A stretch of DNA of 64,000 bases from Homarus americanus. Taxonomy: Eukaryota > Arthropoda > Malacostraca > Decapoda > Nephropidae. The stretch's first letter is position 1; every line of letters begins with the position of its first letter. Below are positions 12,301-25,600 of the stretch, one piece after another. The notes beneath the pieces were generated by a model. The model did not search any database and was not told where the DNA came from. It saw only the letters and a list, made by a program, of their open reading frames with translations. Position numbers and translations under genes: made by a program. The stretch is taken from contig NW_024725489.1 in the NCBI RefSeq assembly GCF_018991925.1, forward strand, positions 5,027,114 through 5,091,113, read 5' to 3'.

Positions 12301-15300
12301 TGTAGACCCTCTGTTGTTAGTGTACCTTCACTTAACCCACTAAGAGTTCAGCGCTTAAGACTGTAGTTGTTGAAGCGCAGTAATAACACTATACCGTCAA
12401 CAACTCACTGACATTTACAAGTTAGATATAGTGATGATAATGGTAGTTTTATGTTTTACTTATTGTACATTGTGGCTTTTATAACTTCGGATTTTTAGAT
12501 TGAAGACTTTGCTGTTGTTTCCCCCATACATACATACATACATACATACATACATACATAAATTTGCAGTTTTTCTTGTATGCAGTCAACTATACCACTT
12601 ATTCTAATGCTGAATGTACCCTCAAGCATTTTCCTGTAATGATGATAATAATAATAATAATAATTAACGGTTTATTGAAAGAGCATAGCAGCCAGAAGGC
12701 TGAAAATATACAGTTACATAATTGGGGAATGGGTTTCGATTTACAAATAATATACAAGTAACATAAGTGATACAAATAAGATATATAATAGCTGGGTGGG
12801 GAAAAGCTCAAACTACAGGGCATATCAACATAGTGACAGTGCAAAAAGTAGTATTTACTAGGAGTGAATACACTGGTTTGTTACAAGTTATTGATGATTT
12901 TTACAATGGTTGGGACTGGGCTGTTCTTATAGTGATCAGTTTGTGCTTGTATGGGCTGTTGTTATATACTGGTAATTATAAATGATCTTGTTGTTGATTT
13001 TGAACTTTGGTTACAAAAAACTAAGAAAGCTACCTGTAAAACCCAGAAATATTAATAAAGAAGAAGTCGTAAAAGATTACTTGTCTAGACATGGAAGTTC
13101 AATACTGTGTGAGCTTTGTGGCTCCGCAGACACCATAACACACCATACTGAACTTTTCTAACAGCTTCACGTATCCTTTCCTTCAGTTTTCCAAAGTTGT
13201 CGGCATTGGTGTAAATAAAAGTAGTTTTTTAGCGCAGCCCAAGGAAAAACTCAAGGAGGCTTAGTTCAGCTCGGCCAAGGAACGAGTAGGCAGTTACCCA
13301 TTCAGGAATTTAGTAGCTGCCAATATTAAAATAAACATTCCCCTTGAAGCGCTTTTATGTGTATCCTGCTTTTCACTGTTGTTTTGTTAGTTTTTATTAT
13401 AACTGCTTAAGAATGGGAGGATATTTTGTAATCATTTAGTATATTACAGTATTTTAATCTGCTGTCGTTATCATCAACTTAAGGTGTTTTTCCATGCTTA
13501 CGTGGGTTTGCCGCGATTACCTGCCAGTCTGTTGCAGTCTCCCTTGTCAGGGTTCCCACTCTTAATGTCACTCCTTACAACCTCTCTCCTTGTGTCTACC
13601 AAAAAAGTCTCTCTCATACCGTCTCAAGATGGATTACAAAGAAGTCAGAAGAAGACGACTGCTTTAACACGTCTTTATTTGTTTGTCTTCTCATTTCAGG
13701 TACCGTCAAAGTTCCGATACCCATTCTTCACGGAGATGCTGTGGTACGTGCTAGAACGGTATGTCCACGTCCTGCTTGGTCGCTTGCATCTCACGCTCCC
13801 TCCTGATGAACAAGAAAAGTACATTAAATATATGTCTACTAAAATGAAGGCCAATAATAATAATCAGCTGAATGAGGTGGGCACAACACTACTGTATGTT
13901 TGGTTAGGTTAGGTTTTAGTTAATGCATTACGATCCTTAACTGTTTCAACGATGTGCTATTTCATAACTTCAAGGTTGGGTTAGGTTAGGGCATAGTTAA
14001 TGCTTTGTGTTATTTAACTGTGCACTTGTGTGTTATTTCATTACTTCAGGGTTAGGTTAGATTAGGTTATAGTTAATGTATTATGATCCTTAACTGTCCA
14101 ACGATATGCTATTTCATTACTTAACACGAGCACTGGCGACATTAACTGTGCAAAGAGAATATATTGAGATGGATTTACATTTCATATCTAAAAGATTTGT
14201 ATATCTGTTAAGTGAATGAATCAAGAAACAGAATAAAATTCAAGTGTAGTATGAGGAGGATGTACAGGGGAGACTTCTACATCAAGGAGATGACACAGAC
14301 TGAATGTGTGAGGTGTAGACTGAGTGTGTGCGAGGCATTATCTTTTGAGAGACAAGCGCCAGGAGTAAAGATGTGTCTGACCCTGTGTTTCCTTTGCTAC
14401 CATACAACTACTTGAAGGATATGTTCTCTTGTCTTATTTACAGGAAGTGAAGGCGGAAGGAGAACCCAAGGTCGATGTAAATATGACCATACCACCCGAA
14501 GAACACGTCCACCTGACCCAGTACGAACTCCACGGACTCAAGGCCATCGTCATGTACCTCCACGCACTGCCTACTAGTAAGAAGTGCGTGCCGGACCTCA
14601 TCACAGACCCCATAGCGCTCATCAGAGACGTCCGCACGGTGGTAGAGAAACATAGATATGACAAGCCTGAGTTAGCCAGAACTTCTAAGCCAGTCCTAGA
14701 GTGGTGGCCGAGGGTCAGTTTTCTATGCCGTAAAATGTTCTCACTGCGATTAAAGTTTGTTTCAGTTGTATTTAGTTGAAATAATATTTTTCTTCACCCC
14801 ACAATATGTAAAGTTAATATGAATCAGTACAGTATTAAGTATTTTGTGTTGAAGATGTTTCTGATTATTTCATGACAGTAAATGTTAATGTTTTGCCCAC
14901 AGGAACCCACAAAATTTGGGATAAAGCGACCACTGGGAGAGCACACTGGAGGAGGGCTTAAGAGAAGACGCAGAAATTCTGACGAAAACAGAATCGTGGG
15001 ATTACCTCCAAACGTTGCAAAGATAAGACACCGGAGAGTTAGATGTAAGGTCACAGCTTGGTCATATTTTTACTCTTGTGTGAGATTGTACCCTAATTGT
15101 TTTTTGGGGCTCTTGCATTCACTACTGCACTGCAATAAGGAATTTTCCCATTGGCATATATTGGCTGGAGTCAAGAGCAAGGAAAGTACCCCCCTCCCCC
15201 CCCCTGCTTGTCATTTATTTTTTCTGACGGTCTTTATCATGTGTGTTCTGCTATGGTGTTTATAATAGTTTGTCACTGTTAAAAATTGATCCCATCCATA

Positions 15301-18300
15301 CTCTAAAAAAAAAAAATAGTGCAGTTGACAATAGTGGCGTATGTAATCATCTTATGGGTGATAAATGAGGTTTATGTGTACTGCCGTCCTCACTGAACAT
15401 GGGGGTTGTGTTCCCAGAAAATGCCATGTAGAGTGAATCCATTATTACATGGGGAGATGGGGATGTGTCAGGTGGACCCCCCCCCACACACAGACACACA
15501 CATACTCCGACAGATACACACATAGTCCGAAACCAAAGTTCAGACATCGTACATCTCTAAAGCAGTTCACTAATACAGGAATACCATGTTATCGTAAAGG
15601 ATGCATGCCAATAAATGTGAGGAATAAATGAAAAACACTCCATTGTCAGTTGGGAATCGTTTCTACATGCGGTACACAGGAGACAGGAGCGTCCCATCCA
15701 CCACCCCTTAGCGTGTATAATAAAATTATTTTTGCTGTGGTAAATATGGTCATACGTTTGCCTTGCCTCATGAATCTTGAGTGTTGAAGGAAGTTTATAA
15801 ATGTGATGGATAATGAAGGATGAGTGCAGGGATGGGCACACTCACCTTGTTACTCTTAATACTGTACTTGAAAAAATAAGAGTTTGATGAACTGTAAGAC
15901 CAGGATGGATAGTAAAGCACAGGGCGTCCTTTGCTTAACGTCGGGGTTACGTTCCTGAAAATGCAACATTATACGAAACAAAGTTAAGCTGATCAATTTT
16001 CCCCATAAGAAATAGTTAAAATACAGGAGTTACGTTCCCCATCCTCCCTTTGCCCCATGAAAAACATTGCATATACAGAAAATCATTGCCATTTCTATAG
16101 AAAATAGTATGTAGAACTACAGTACTAAGTTTGTATTGGTACTCACCGATGGGCGGAGGTGGTAGAGCGAGTGTGGTGGGTAGTGAAACGAAGGAGGAGG
16201 AGGGCGGGTGAGGAGGAGGGCGGGAGAGGAGGCGGGTTACTGAGACTGCGGCTGCCTTCTCCTCCTGCGCTGACTGGGGTTCCTCCGCCGCTACTTGCTC
16301 CTCCTCCATAGTTGTTTGCTCCTCCTCGGCTGCCGGCTGTTGCGAAGCTGCTGCTTCTGCCATCCCGCGACGAAAAAATGAATCCAGTGTTGACTACTTG
16401 GTGCTTCTCTTCTCCTTATAGATCTCAGTGTAACAACCAAGTCTGTCCTCAATGCTGCGTTGAACCTTTGAGCCATGTTCTCTTTTTGGGTCGTCATCTA
16501 GAATCATTTGCATTGCTTGCTAGAACATGTTCAACGATTCTGCCAACATCTTTGAAGTTAGCGTTTGTTGAGGTTCTTCGTCGTCGTCGTCTTCAACGGG
16601 ACTGTGTTCTGTTAGTTGTTGCAGATCTTCGTTGGTGAGCTCTTCTGTGTGGGATGCCAGGACGTCCTCAATATCCTCTGATTCCAGCTCATCAAAGCCT
16701 GCCAGTCTAGCCAAGCTGAGGATATCCCTATTCACAGTTGGGACCAAGTCCGTGAATCCCGTAAAACTGTTGACACACTCAGGCCACAGTTTACCCCACA
16801 CACCATTCAGGCAACTTTCTGAAACCTCTTCCCATGCCTTGCCAATGTTGTCAATTGCATGAAGAATGTTGAAGCCGCACCAATATTCTCGGATCATTGG
16901 TCTATTTTCTCCGTCTGTAGCCTTGAGCAGCTGGGCCATGGTACGGCGTAAATAATACGCCTTGAATTCGGCGATGATGCCTTGGTCCATAGGCTGCATC
17001 AGTGTTGTCGTGTTGGGAGGCAGGAATGCAACTTTTACACTGTCGTGCAAGTTGTCGAGATTGGGAGGATGAGCTGGAACATTGTCAAGAATCAGAAGAA
17101 TTTTGAAGTTAAGGTTCTCCTTGGCACAGTATTCCTTCAGTGCAGGGACGGTGTACATGTTCAACCACTGGCTAAATATGACACTGGTTATCCATGCCTT
17201 CTTATTTTCCTTGTAGATGACAGGAAGGTGATCCTTAGAGTAACCTTTCGAGACTTGTGGGTTGACAGCACGAGAAATCAGCATAGGCTTCAGCTTGAAG
17301 TCACCTGCAGCGTTCGCGCCAAGCAGCAGCGTCAAGCGGTCTTTTGCCACTTTAAAACCTGGCGCTCTTTTCTCCTCCTTGGAGATATAGGTCCTCTCAG
17401 GCATCCTCTTCCAAAAGAGACCAGTTTCATCCACATTGAAGAATTGCTTCGATGAGTAACCTCCTTGCTGGATAATCCGTTTGAATTCTGGCGGGAATGT
17501 CTTGACAGCAACTGTATCTGAACTAGCAGCTTCACCAGTCATCTTTATGTTGTGGAAATTATACCGACGCTTAAATCATTGAAACCAGCCTTTGCTGGCC
17601 GTAAAGGTCTCCTCCTTCGATCTTTCACCGTCTGTTTCCTTAATGTCATCAAACAAAGATCTGGCCTTATGCTGGATAACCATAAGGCTCACAGGGGAAT
17701 TGTCTTGATTCTGGTCCTCCATCCACATTGCCAGCATCTTTTCCACCTTCTCTATCACAGTGCTTCTAGTACGAGTTGTCTTAGTAGCACTCAGAGGAGA
17801 ACCACTTCCAGCACTAACCTTAATCTTGTCAACGTTGGTTCAGATAGTACACACCGTTGTGGGGGCTAGACCAAGCACAGAGGCTATGTCCACAGCACGT
17901 TCCCCTTTTTTCAAATCGGGTTAATACATCCATTTTCGTAGCAAGGGTAATGGTCTTACATTGCCTCTTTCCTACACTATCATCAGTAGCACTTGATGGG
18001 CACTTGGAAGCTATCTCGAATAGTTATAGTACAGATTTAGAGCAAAAGCACTTAAGCACACACGAATGATGTGAAATCGTAACAGAGACTGGGCTTGGCG
18101 TCGCTTGGGGAAGCTGTGACATTCCACGAGTGAGGGCAGCGGGCCGAGCCGAGAGAGCGTAGAGCGACCAGACAAGAGCGGGTGATGCTCTGTAGAAAGT
18201 AGTCTGTGACAACGCAAAACGATAGTATCGGATCACCGGGACGTTAAACATATTTTTGGTCTCTAAAGTTTAGCGATGTAGTACCGACACAACGTTAAGT

Positions 18301-19570
18301 GAGGACTTACTGTACTGGAAGTGATTTTGGTCCCTTGTATCATTTAATAAGTGACAGTTATAATTTGTCTTCAAATTATTGATACATTGAGGCCTAATGG
18401 CACCTAACCTAGTAGGAAAGATTTACATTGGTCAGGGCATCTTCCTAACACCATTTCAGGTTTATCTCGAAAATTGTGAGACATAATAATTAATCTTCTC
18501 AATTCTCCAAGAACTAGTAGACCTGTCAGCACCAAGCTTCACAAGCTTGTGGGACTTTGCCTATTAGTAATACATTAAGTCTTAACAATCACAGAGGTGT
18601 AAATTGATGTAAAAATCACCAGTACAAATAATTTCTGCATTAGATTTTTATAATAATTTAAGAAAAGTACTGATAATGTGTTTGTTTTAAGTGTGGCAGT
18701 GATTGTGTTTTTCTCTACTGTACTTATTCATATTATTTACAACCAGTTGAGTGATAGCTAGAAATTTGTTAATAAGTTTTTTATCGTTATTTACAGGTAA
18801 ATTTTGCGAATCATGTTTACGAGAGGATTGCAAGAAGTGCGTTTATTGTCTAGACATGGTAAAATACGGAGGCCCTGGTACAATGAAACAGACATGCAAA
18901 ATGAAAAAGTGCACACAGGTAAGAACTACATGCAGTACCAGTCACTTCTGAGAGTATATTGTAAACAACAGCTTTAAGTGGGAAGCCAGGAGAGCTGTTT
19001 ACTAGAGGGTTGTGGGGGTCAAGGGTGTTGGGGTAACTAAAGTATTAATTAATGTTTTATGGGCAGTTGTCAATATTTTACGACGTAGAACTTAACAATT
19101 TATTTACGTATTATAAAACTTAATATGTGTACTTTTTTTATCATTTTAAAAAAAAGATAAAGATTGAAAAAATTGTTAGTTTCCCCTAGCCATTAACAAT
19201 GAAAAGGCTCTTACAGTAAACAGTACTGTAATATTTCTTATTTTTTTTTATATATGAAAGTAGAGAGCCAGGGGAAGGCAGAGAATGGGAGGGAAGAATG
19301 AAATCAAAAGGTGTATACAGTACCACAGAGAGAGATGGTGACTGGGAGGATAGACAGCCTAGAAATGTTTGAAGTTGAGGGTTTTGGTGGCCAACCTTCA
19401 GGTCTTGGGGGCGTATACTATTTCCATCATCCACAGTAAGGTTAGGTTATGTTGGTATTCTCGCCATATTATTATTATTATTATTACTGTATTATTATTA
19501 TTATTATTATTATTATAATTATTACTGTATTATTATTATTAATATTTTTATTATTATTATTATTATTACT

Positions 19571-19649
<79 letters not shown>

Positions 19650-22600
19650 TATTACTATTATTATTATTGCCTGACCATTTAATTATAAAGGTTTCAAAGT
19701 ATGTCAAATGGGCATCAGTCCAAGCTGTAAAATCTTTTAATCTTTTCATGTATAACCATTACAATTTTGGGGTCTTTTTACTCAGGGAATGAAGTACCAA
19801 AATAACTAGATCCCAATTTTAATGGTAAGCCTTGGGGCCCAGTTCAGCAGTCACCACACTGTGTAGTCAGACATTACCATTATTAGAATCTTACATTGAC
19901 TGTTAATTTCTACCTTGTCTGTGATTAACATTGTATTTAGTAACATCCCTGACTTCCTCTGACCATCTGCTCTGGATGTCTTCATTACCAACCCTCCCCT
20001 GTAGCTGCCACTGTGACTCTAGACCAGTGGTGTCAAACTCAAAACCTTTCGAGGGCCAATTATTATTTTAGTTACCCACTTCAGGGCCAACACTAGTGCT
20101 ATATCACATATTTGCAGGATTGAAGTTTACAGCTTCACACATTGCCTTACCAGGAATACCTCATTTGGGTTTGTCTGGTCTTAAGTATATAAAATTCATT
20201 TTACTTAATAAACATGGTTAATGCTAATAATAGGATAGCAAAAGGCATATACAATAGAACTTTGATATAATGCGAGATACGAGATATGTTCCAAGAGAGG
20301 TCGCTTTAAACCGAATTTGCACTAAATTGAAGTGTTGTTTCAATGGAATAATTTAGTTTGGTACTTGAGAGAAACACAAAATACTAAAAAGACCGAATCT
20401 ACCCAGATGCACCTCAGCCCATCTCCTAGAATAAACAAAACAATGTTTTTGCAGTATTATGTTGAAACAAACACTCATAAATCAACACAGCTAAAATTAA
20501 GGGATGGAAAATGGTCTGTTTATTGGCTGGGAAGATGGGGGTGGAAGTGGTGAGGTGATATGTTTGACAGTTGATGCCAAGGTCTAGTGCTTATTTATTT
20601 ATCTGTCATAGGTGACTTTGGAGAATATAATTAACATGGAATTCTGTAAGATGATGATTAATTGTAGTATAAACGTACTTATAGCTCATTAGACATACAG
20701 AATTTTGGTTCCAATTTAAATTTTTGTCGTGGAAAATATATGTTTATATTCAGGTATTCACTGTCTTAAAGATTCTGTGTACAAATATATTCTCTAACAA
20801 TCTGTGACATTATATAAGATAAAAACTTTAAGCCTAAAACACCAAACACTGGCTGGGAAGATTGGGGGAAGGGAGGGGACATGTTTGACAGTTGGTGCCA
20901 AAGGTCTAGTGAAGTATTTATTTGTTTATTTGTGTCCTTTAGATTGATTTTATATTTTTGCTTATAAAATGTCACAGAAGTGACTGGGGAGAATATAATT
21001 TACATTGCTGGAATTCTTATAAGATAGTGATTAATTTGAATGTAAACATGCTATAGTTTGCACTAGACAAAAATTTTAGTAATTATTTAGTACATTATTT
21101 TGAGTACATGTACAGTACAGCTTTGCCCTTAGGACAGTGTAACGTGCCCAGAGAAATATGGGCGCAAAATTTTAAATATGATGCGCCAGATTGACTTGTG
21201 CAAAATAGGAAAGATTCGCTTTAAATTAAAACATTGTCCTTAATTGTGGATGCCGCTTTAAATCAATTATCTTAAATTGAATCTCTTTAAATTGACATTC
21301 TACTGTATACTGCATTATTTTGAGGCTGTAATTTATTATAAATTCCATTTGTATTTTTGAAACTTAAAACTCAATCTTATGACTATTTATGTACATACGG
21401 TACAAGAACCATCATGCAGCCTCTGGCGGCCTCATTTTCCACCATCTCAAACGCTTTCTTCCACAAGTTTTCTATATTTGGCTGCAAGGTAATATTCCCG
21501 TCAGAGGTGTCAAGTGCTTATCGTGTATAGGGTTCGGTACCATGCTAATTCTATCTTAATTTTACGGGCTGATAAATTTTACCGTCATCATGGGCCGCCC
21601 TAACCATCCCAAGGGCCGGCGGCCTGCGGTCCATAGTTTGACACTCCTGCTCTGGAGCCATTAATTTGGCATAATCTGATGGTCAACCCTTGTCACCTTT
21701 ATAATATACATCAGACTATCAGATGATCTGTTTATTGTTCCCTGCTGATAAACGGCAAAATGACATCAACTATTTTTACAAGATGTTCAGAGAGTTACTG
21801 TAGGCGTCTTCGGAGCTGGTGATGTTATTGTGGTCACCGATTTAGAATTTTTATGGAGAAGAGCACGGTATTATTTCCTGTAAGTGTTTGGGAAGGTCAA
21901 CTATGCTATGAGAACTGAGAGTACTCCTGTTGTAGCTGAGTCATACATATATATCTATTCATCGTCATAAGACAGTTGTGACATGATCCATTTCACGTGT
22001 CATGAGAGTTCTGTATAAGTGTGTTTTTCTTTTTGACAGCCCATACTCCCCGCTGCTGCCGTCTGCTATGAATGCCAGCTGGATGGTTGGAGACGAGTGT
22101 TGACTGCACCGCCACAGAAACCCATTGCAAATACACCAAGTAGCCTCTTTGAATGTTGTGTGTGTTTCAAGATATCTCACCTCAAATGCATCAGTAACAA
22201 AGTAAGTCTCTGGTTTTTCAGGTCGGGGTTTGTGGTATTTAGCAGTCACAACCAAGTCTTTGTCAGAGTGGTTTATGTAACATGACTTTAGAGTGTCAGG
22301 AATAATATATGGGTCTTGTTGCATTTAGAAAATTTGACAGCAGGAAATATCACCTTTACTGATTCTTGAGTAGTTTACCAGATTAATGGCCACCAAGGAA
22401 TATGGGTGAGGGTGAACATCAAATACTCAGGTGGATGAAACTAGATTGAAGAGTAAGTGAAACGTGGGTGGTGGTGACCATAGATTTATCTCTTCCGTTG
22501 TAGAATTTTATAAGTACTGTACAGAGTTTCCCTTAATAATGTAATTTATCATTTCCACGTATGAGCTTGCTAACCATTTTAGGCAGTTGGATTTGCTCTT

Positions 22601-25600
22601 TGTCGCTCACAGTATAACCATCATTGTCTAGTATTAGCATAGGAGGAAACAGGAGTAGAATAGCTTGTATTTATCATCATCATCATAAGTGTTGCTTCCT
22701 GAGGAATTAAATATGTTTCACTTCCCTGGTGGTAACTGTCATTGAGTTACATGTGTAATCTAACGTCTTCAGTTGGAAGATCCTTGACGGGATTTAATAA
22801 TTTTTTTTTTTTTTTTAGTTTCCAGATGCAGATGGGATTGTTAACGAGGATCTGCCCAACAGCTGGGAGTGTCCAGAGTGTGTGAAGGAAGGCTATAATA
22901 AAGAGTACAAAGTGAGTCATTCTCTACCCCTGTTTGTATGTCTATTGTCACTATAATTAACCCATTTTTGGTGGGGAAAAGTATAACCTAATCTGACGTG
23001 ACCCGACCCAACCCAACCCAACCCAACCCAACCCAACCCAACTCAACTCAACTCAACTGAAAATAAGATGTGTTATGGAAGAAGTGAATAGAATGAGAAG
23101 ACCAAAGAGAATATATAAAAGTGACTGTTGAGAATGATGAGGGAGGATGTGTGTAATGGAGAAAAAAAAATTAAATAAAGATGAGAATAATTTTAACTAC
23201 TGCTCGATAAAACGGACAAGTGAGAGACAGAAGTGACCAGTCAGGTGTGTGGAGGAATGAAAAGTGTTAAATGGAATGAAGAAAAAATGATAAGTGGGGA
23301 GGTGGAACAGGTTGTGAGCAACATAAAGAATGATTTGTGGAATAAATGGCAAAGTGGTTGTTATTCTGGTTCCGACACCCCGTTGGTTTGAGTCTGCACG
23401 ATGTACCAGTGTAAGTAATTAAATACAGTGGTCCCTCGGTTAACGAGCACAATCCGTTCCAGCAGGTTGCTCGTTGACCGAAACCATTGTTTCTATGGGT
23501 TTTTGGGTAATTGGTTCCAGCTCACCGAAAATTGCCTAAATTCAACAAAAAAGGTAGAAAAGTTCACTTACTTTGAGGTGTGTATGTAGAAGGCTCCTGG
23601 ATGATGATGATGATGTGAATTTGAAGTGGGAGGTGGAGGAGGAGAAGGGAGAAGAGAAGGAAGTGGAGGTGGAGGAGAAGCATTTTACTGCTTCTTGGAA
23701 GGTGAGTCACCTTCCATGAAAATGTCAGGAACCTCTGGACTGACAGATTCTCCACCATGAACATCCTCTCTCCTTCTTGAAGTGGAAGGCTGAGGGATAG
23801 CATCTTGTTCCCTCTGCCTTTTACTGAAGAAAGTGTCAATTGTGGTCTGTGGGGCATCTGTCCTCCTCACCATTAACTTTTGTTTAAAGGAGACCACCGA
23901 GTCCTCAACATGACACAAAGTTAGTTCAGTTTTTTCCACTTCTGGGTGCTTTGAAGCCAGTTCCCTGAACTTCTCCCAGTAGTAAATCACATCTTTCAAC
24001 TGTTTAGCTGACATATGGTCATCACTTTCAATTTCCTCCTCACCACTGTCGGCCTCTACCTGTAACATCTCATCCAGTTGCTTCAAGTCATCAGGAGTAA
24101 GTTCCTCCTCATGAGACATCACAAGCTCTTCCACATCCTCCTCCTCCACTTCAAGGCCCAATGACTGACCAATGGACACAATCTCTTGGTCCAACTCTGT
24201 TTCTTCCTCAAATCCCTCAAAATCATGGACTACTGATGGCCACAGTGCTTTCCATGAAGAATTGAGGGATCTAGTGGAGACTTCTTGCCATGATGACACA
24301 ATCAATTTTACAGCCTCCAGGATGTTGAATTGTGTATTCCAGAACTGTTTCAGTGTTAGTTCAGGATCATTGGAAGTTGCCTGATGACACCTAAACATTT
24401 TCTTCATGTACAACTTCTTGAAGTTGCTGATCACATTCTGGTCCATTGGCTGTATGATTGATGTAGTGTTTGGAGGCAAAAACAACACTTTCACAAAGTC
24501 AAATTGATACTCCAAATTTCTGGCAAGTTCAGGGTCATGACCAGGAGCATTATCCATGAGGAGAAAAGCCTTTAAAGGGAGTTTATTGGTGGTTCGGTAG
24601 CTCATGACAGAAGGGCAAAACACATCAACAGCCCATTCATTAAAGAGCTGTCTTGTCACCCATGCCTTACGGTTGGACTTCCAATAAACTCCAAGCTTTA
24701 TTCTTACCACTTTCTGTTGCTTGAACACCCTGGGGTTTTCAGAGTGGTAGACAAGCATAGGCTTCAGTCGGAAATCCCCTGAAGCATTGGCACCAAGCAA
24801 TAGAGTGAGACGGTCTTTCATGGGTTTATGCCCAGGTAAAGAAGCTTCATCTCTGGTGATGAATGTTCTTTTGGGCATCTTTTTCCAGAACAGCCCAGTT
24901 TCGTCCACATTGAACACTTGCTGTGGAAGATAATTTTCTTCTTCCATCAGTTTTTTAAATTCATCTAAAAACCTTTGCTGCCCCCTTCCCTTATCAGCAC
25001 TAGCAGCTTCACCAGCATGCCTAACAACACGGAAAATTACTTATTTTTCAAATTTTTTTCGAACTAGTCTTTTGCTGGTTCGGAAATCTTTCTGTAAATT
25101 TCAGCCTAAAGAACTTGCTGGATCTGTCTTTAAATGTTAGTAAATCTCCTGGTTTCTTTTTCATTAAATGAATTCAGAAATTTGGGAAAACTTACTTATT
25201 CGTTTCTTCTTCCTTCAATCCAGATGATAAGTAACCTCTCAGTTTCGTACCAGATCTACTTTTTAAACACCTTGTAGATTTGTCTTCACTTTCACTTCTT
25301 TAATTTGTATTTCAGGGTGAATTTGTTTATTAAGGTTGATGCTTTACGACGTGCCATATTCTTTTGTGTTAAAGCGATTTTAGTTCTCAATGCCTGTCTA
25401 TGTTTTTTTTATGGTTTCTGCTTGCCCATCACAAAATAGCTTTCTTGGATTCTTTAAAGTCTTCATGCTGGATTCAAACTATGTCACGATTTCTGCTTTT
25501 TAAAGTTAAACTTGTTGTAAATAAAGAATATTTCTTTAAAATAACACTGCACTTTATATATTGTCACATGTAAAAATAAATTTCTAAAAATGACTACGCA

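Larger units (their letters stand above)
11747..13699. other. Intron f-g
   Basis: Holds the 52-bp minisatellite (11866-12327), a (CATA)n run (12525-12560), an (AAT)n run (12640-12664), then about 1 kb without recognised content. Confidence 0.7.
15045..18796. other. Intron i-j
   Basis: Mostly a decayed Tigger element (15920-18312). The left part (15045-15919) and right part (18313-18796) hold no recognised gene; a C-run with CACACA repeats is near 15478-15520. Confidence 0.7.
18919..22039. other. Intron j-k
   Basis: Contains an (ATT)n microsatellite (19470-19669) and a hAT-type element with a nested insertion (20025-21649). The remainder (18919-19460, 19680-20016, 21660-22039) shows no gene. 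Confidence 0.7.

Noticed and set aside
11866..12327. CRISPR-like array
   Set aside because: Units abut with no unique spacers, and the locus is a eukaryotic intron; it is a minisatellite.
16312..17869. Sense-strand open frames over the first Tigger element
   Set aside because: Shadows of the transposase on the opposite strand; no domain or splice support.
19449..19749. Poly-Tyr and poly-Asn proteins
   Set aside because: Produced by the (ATT)n microsatellite.
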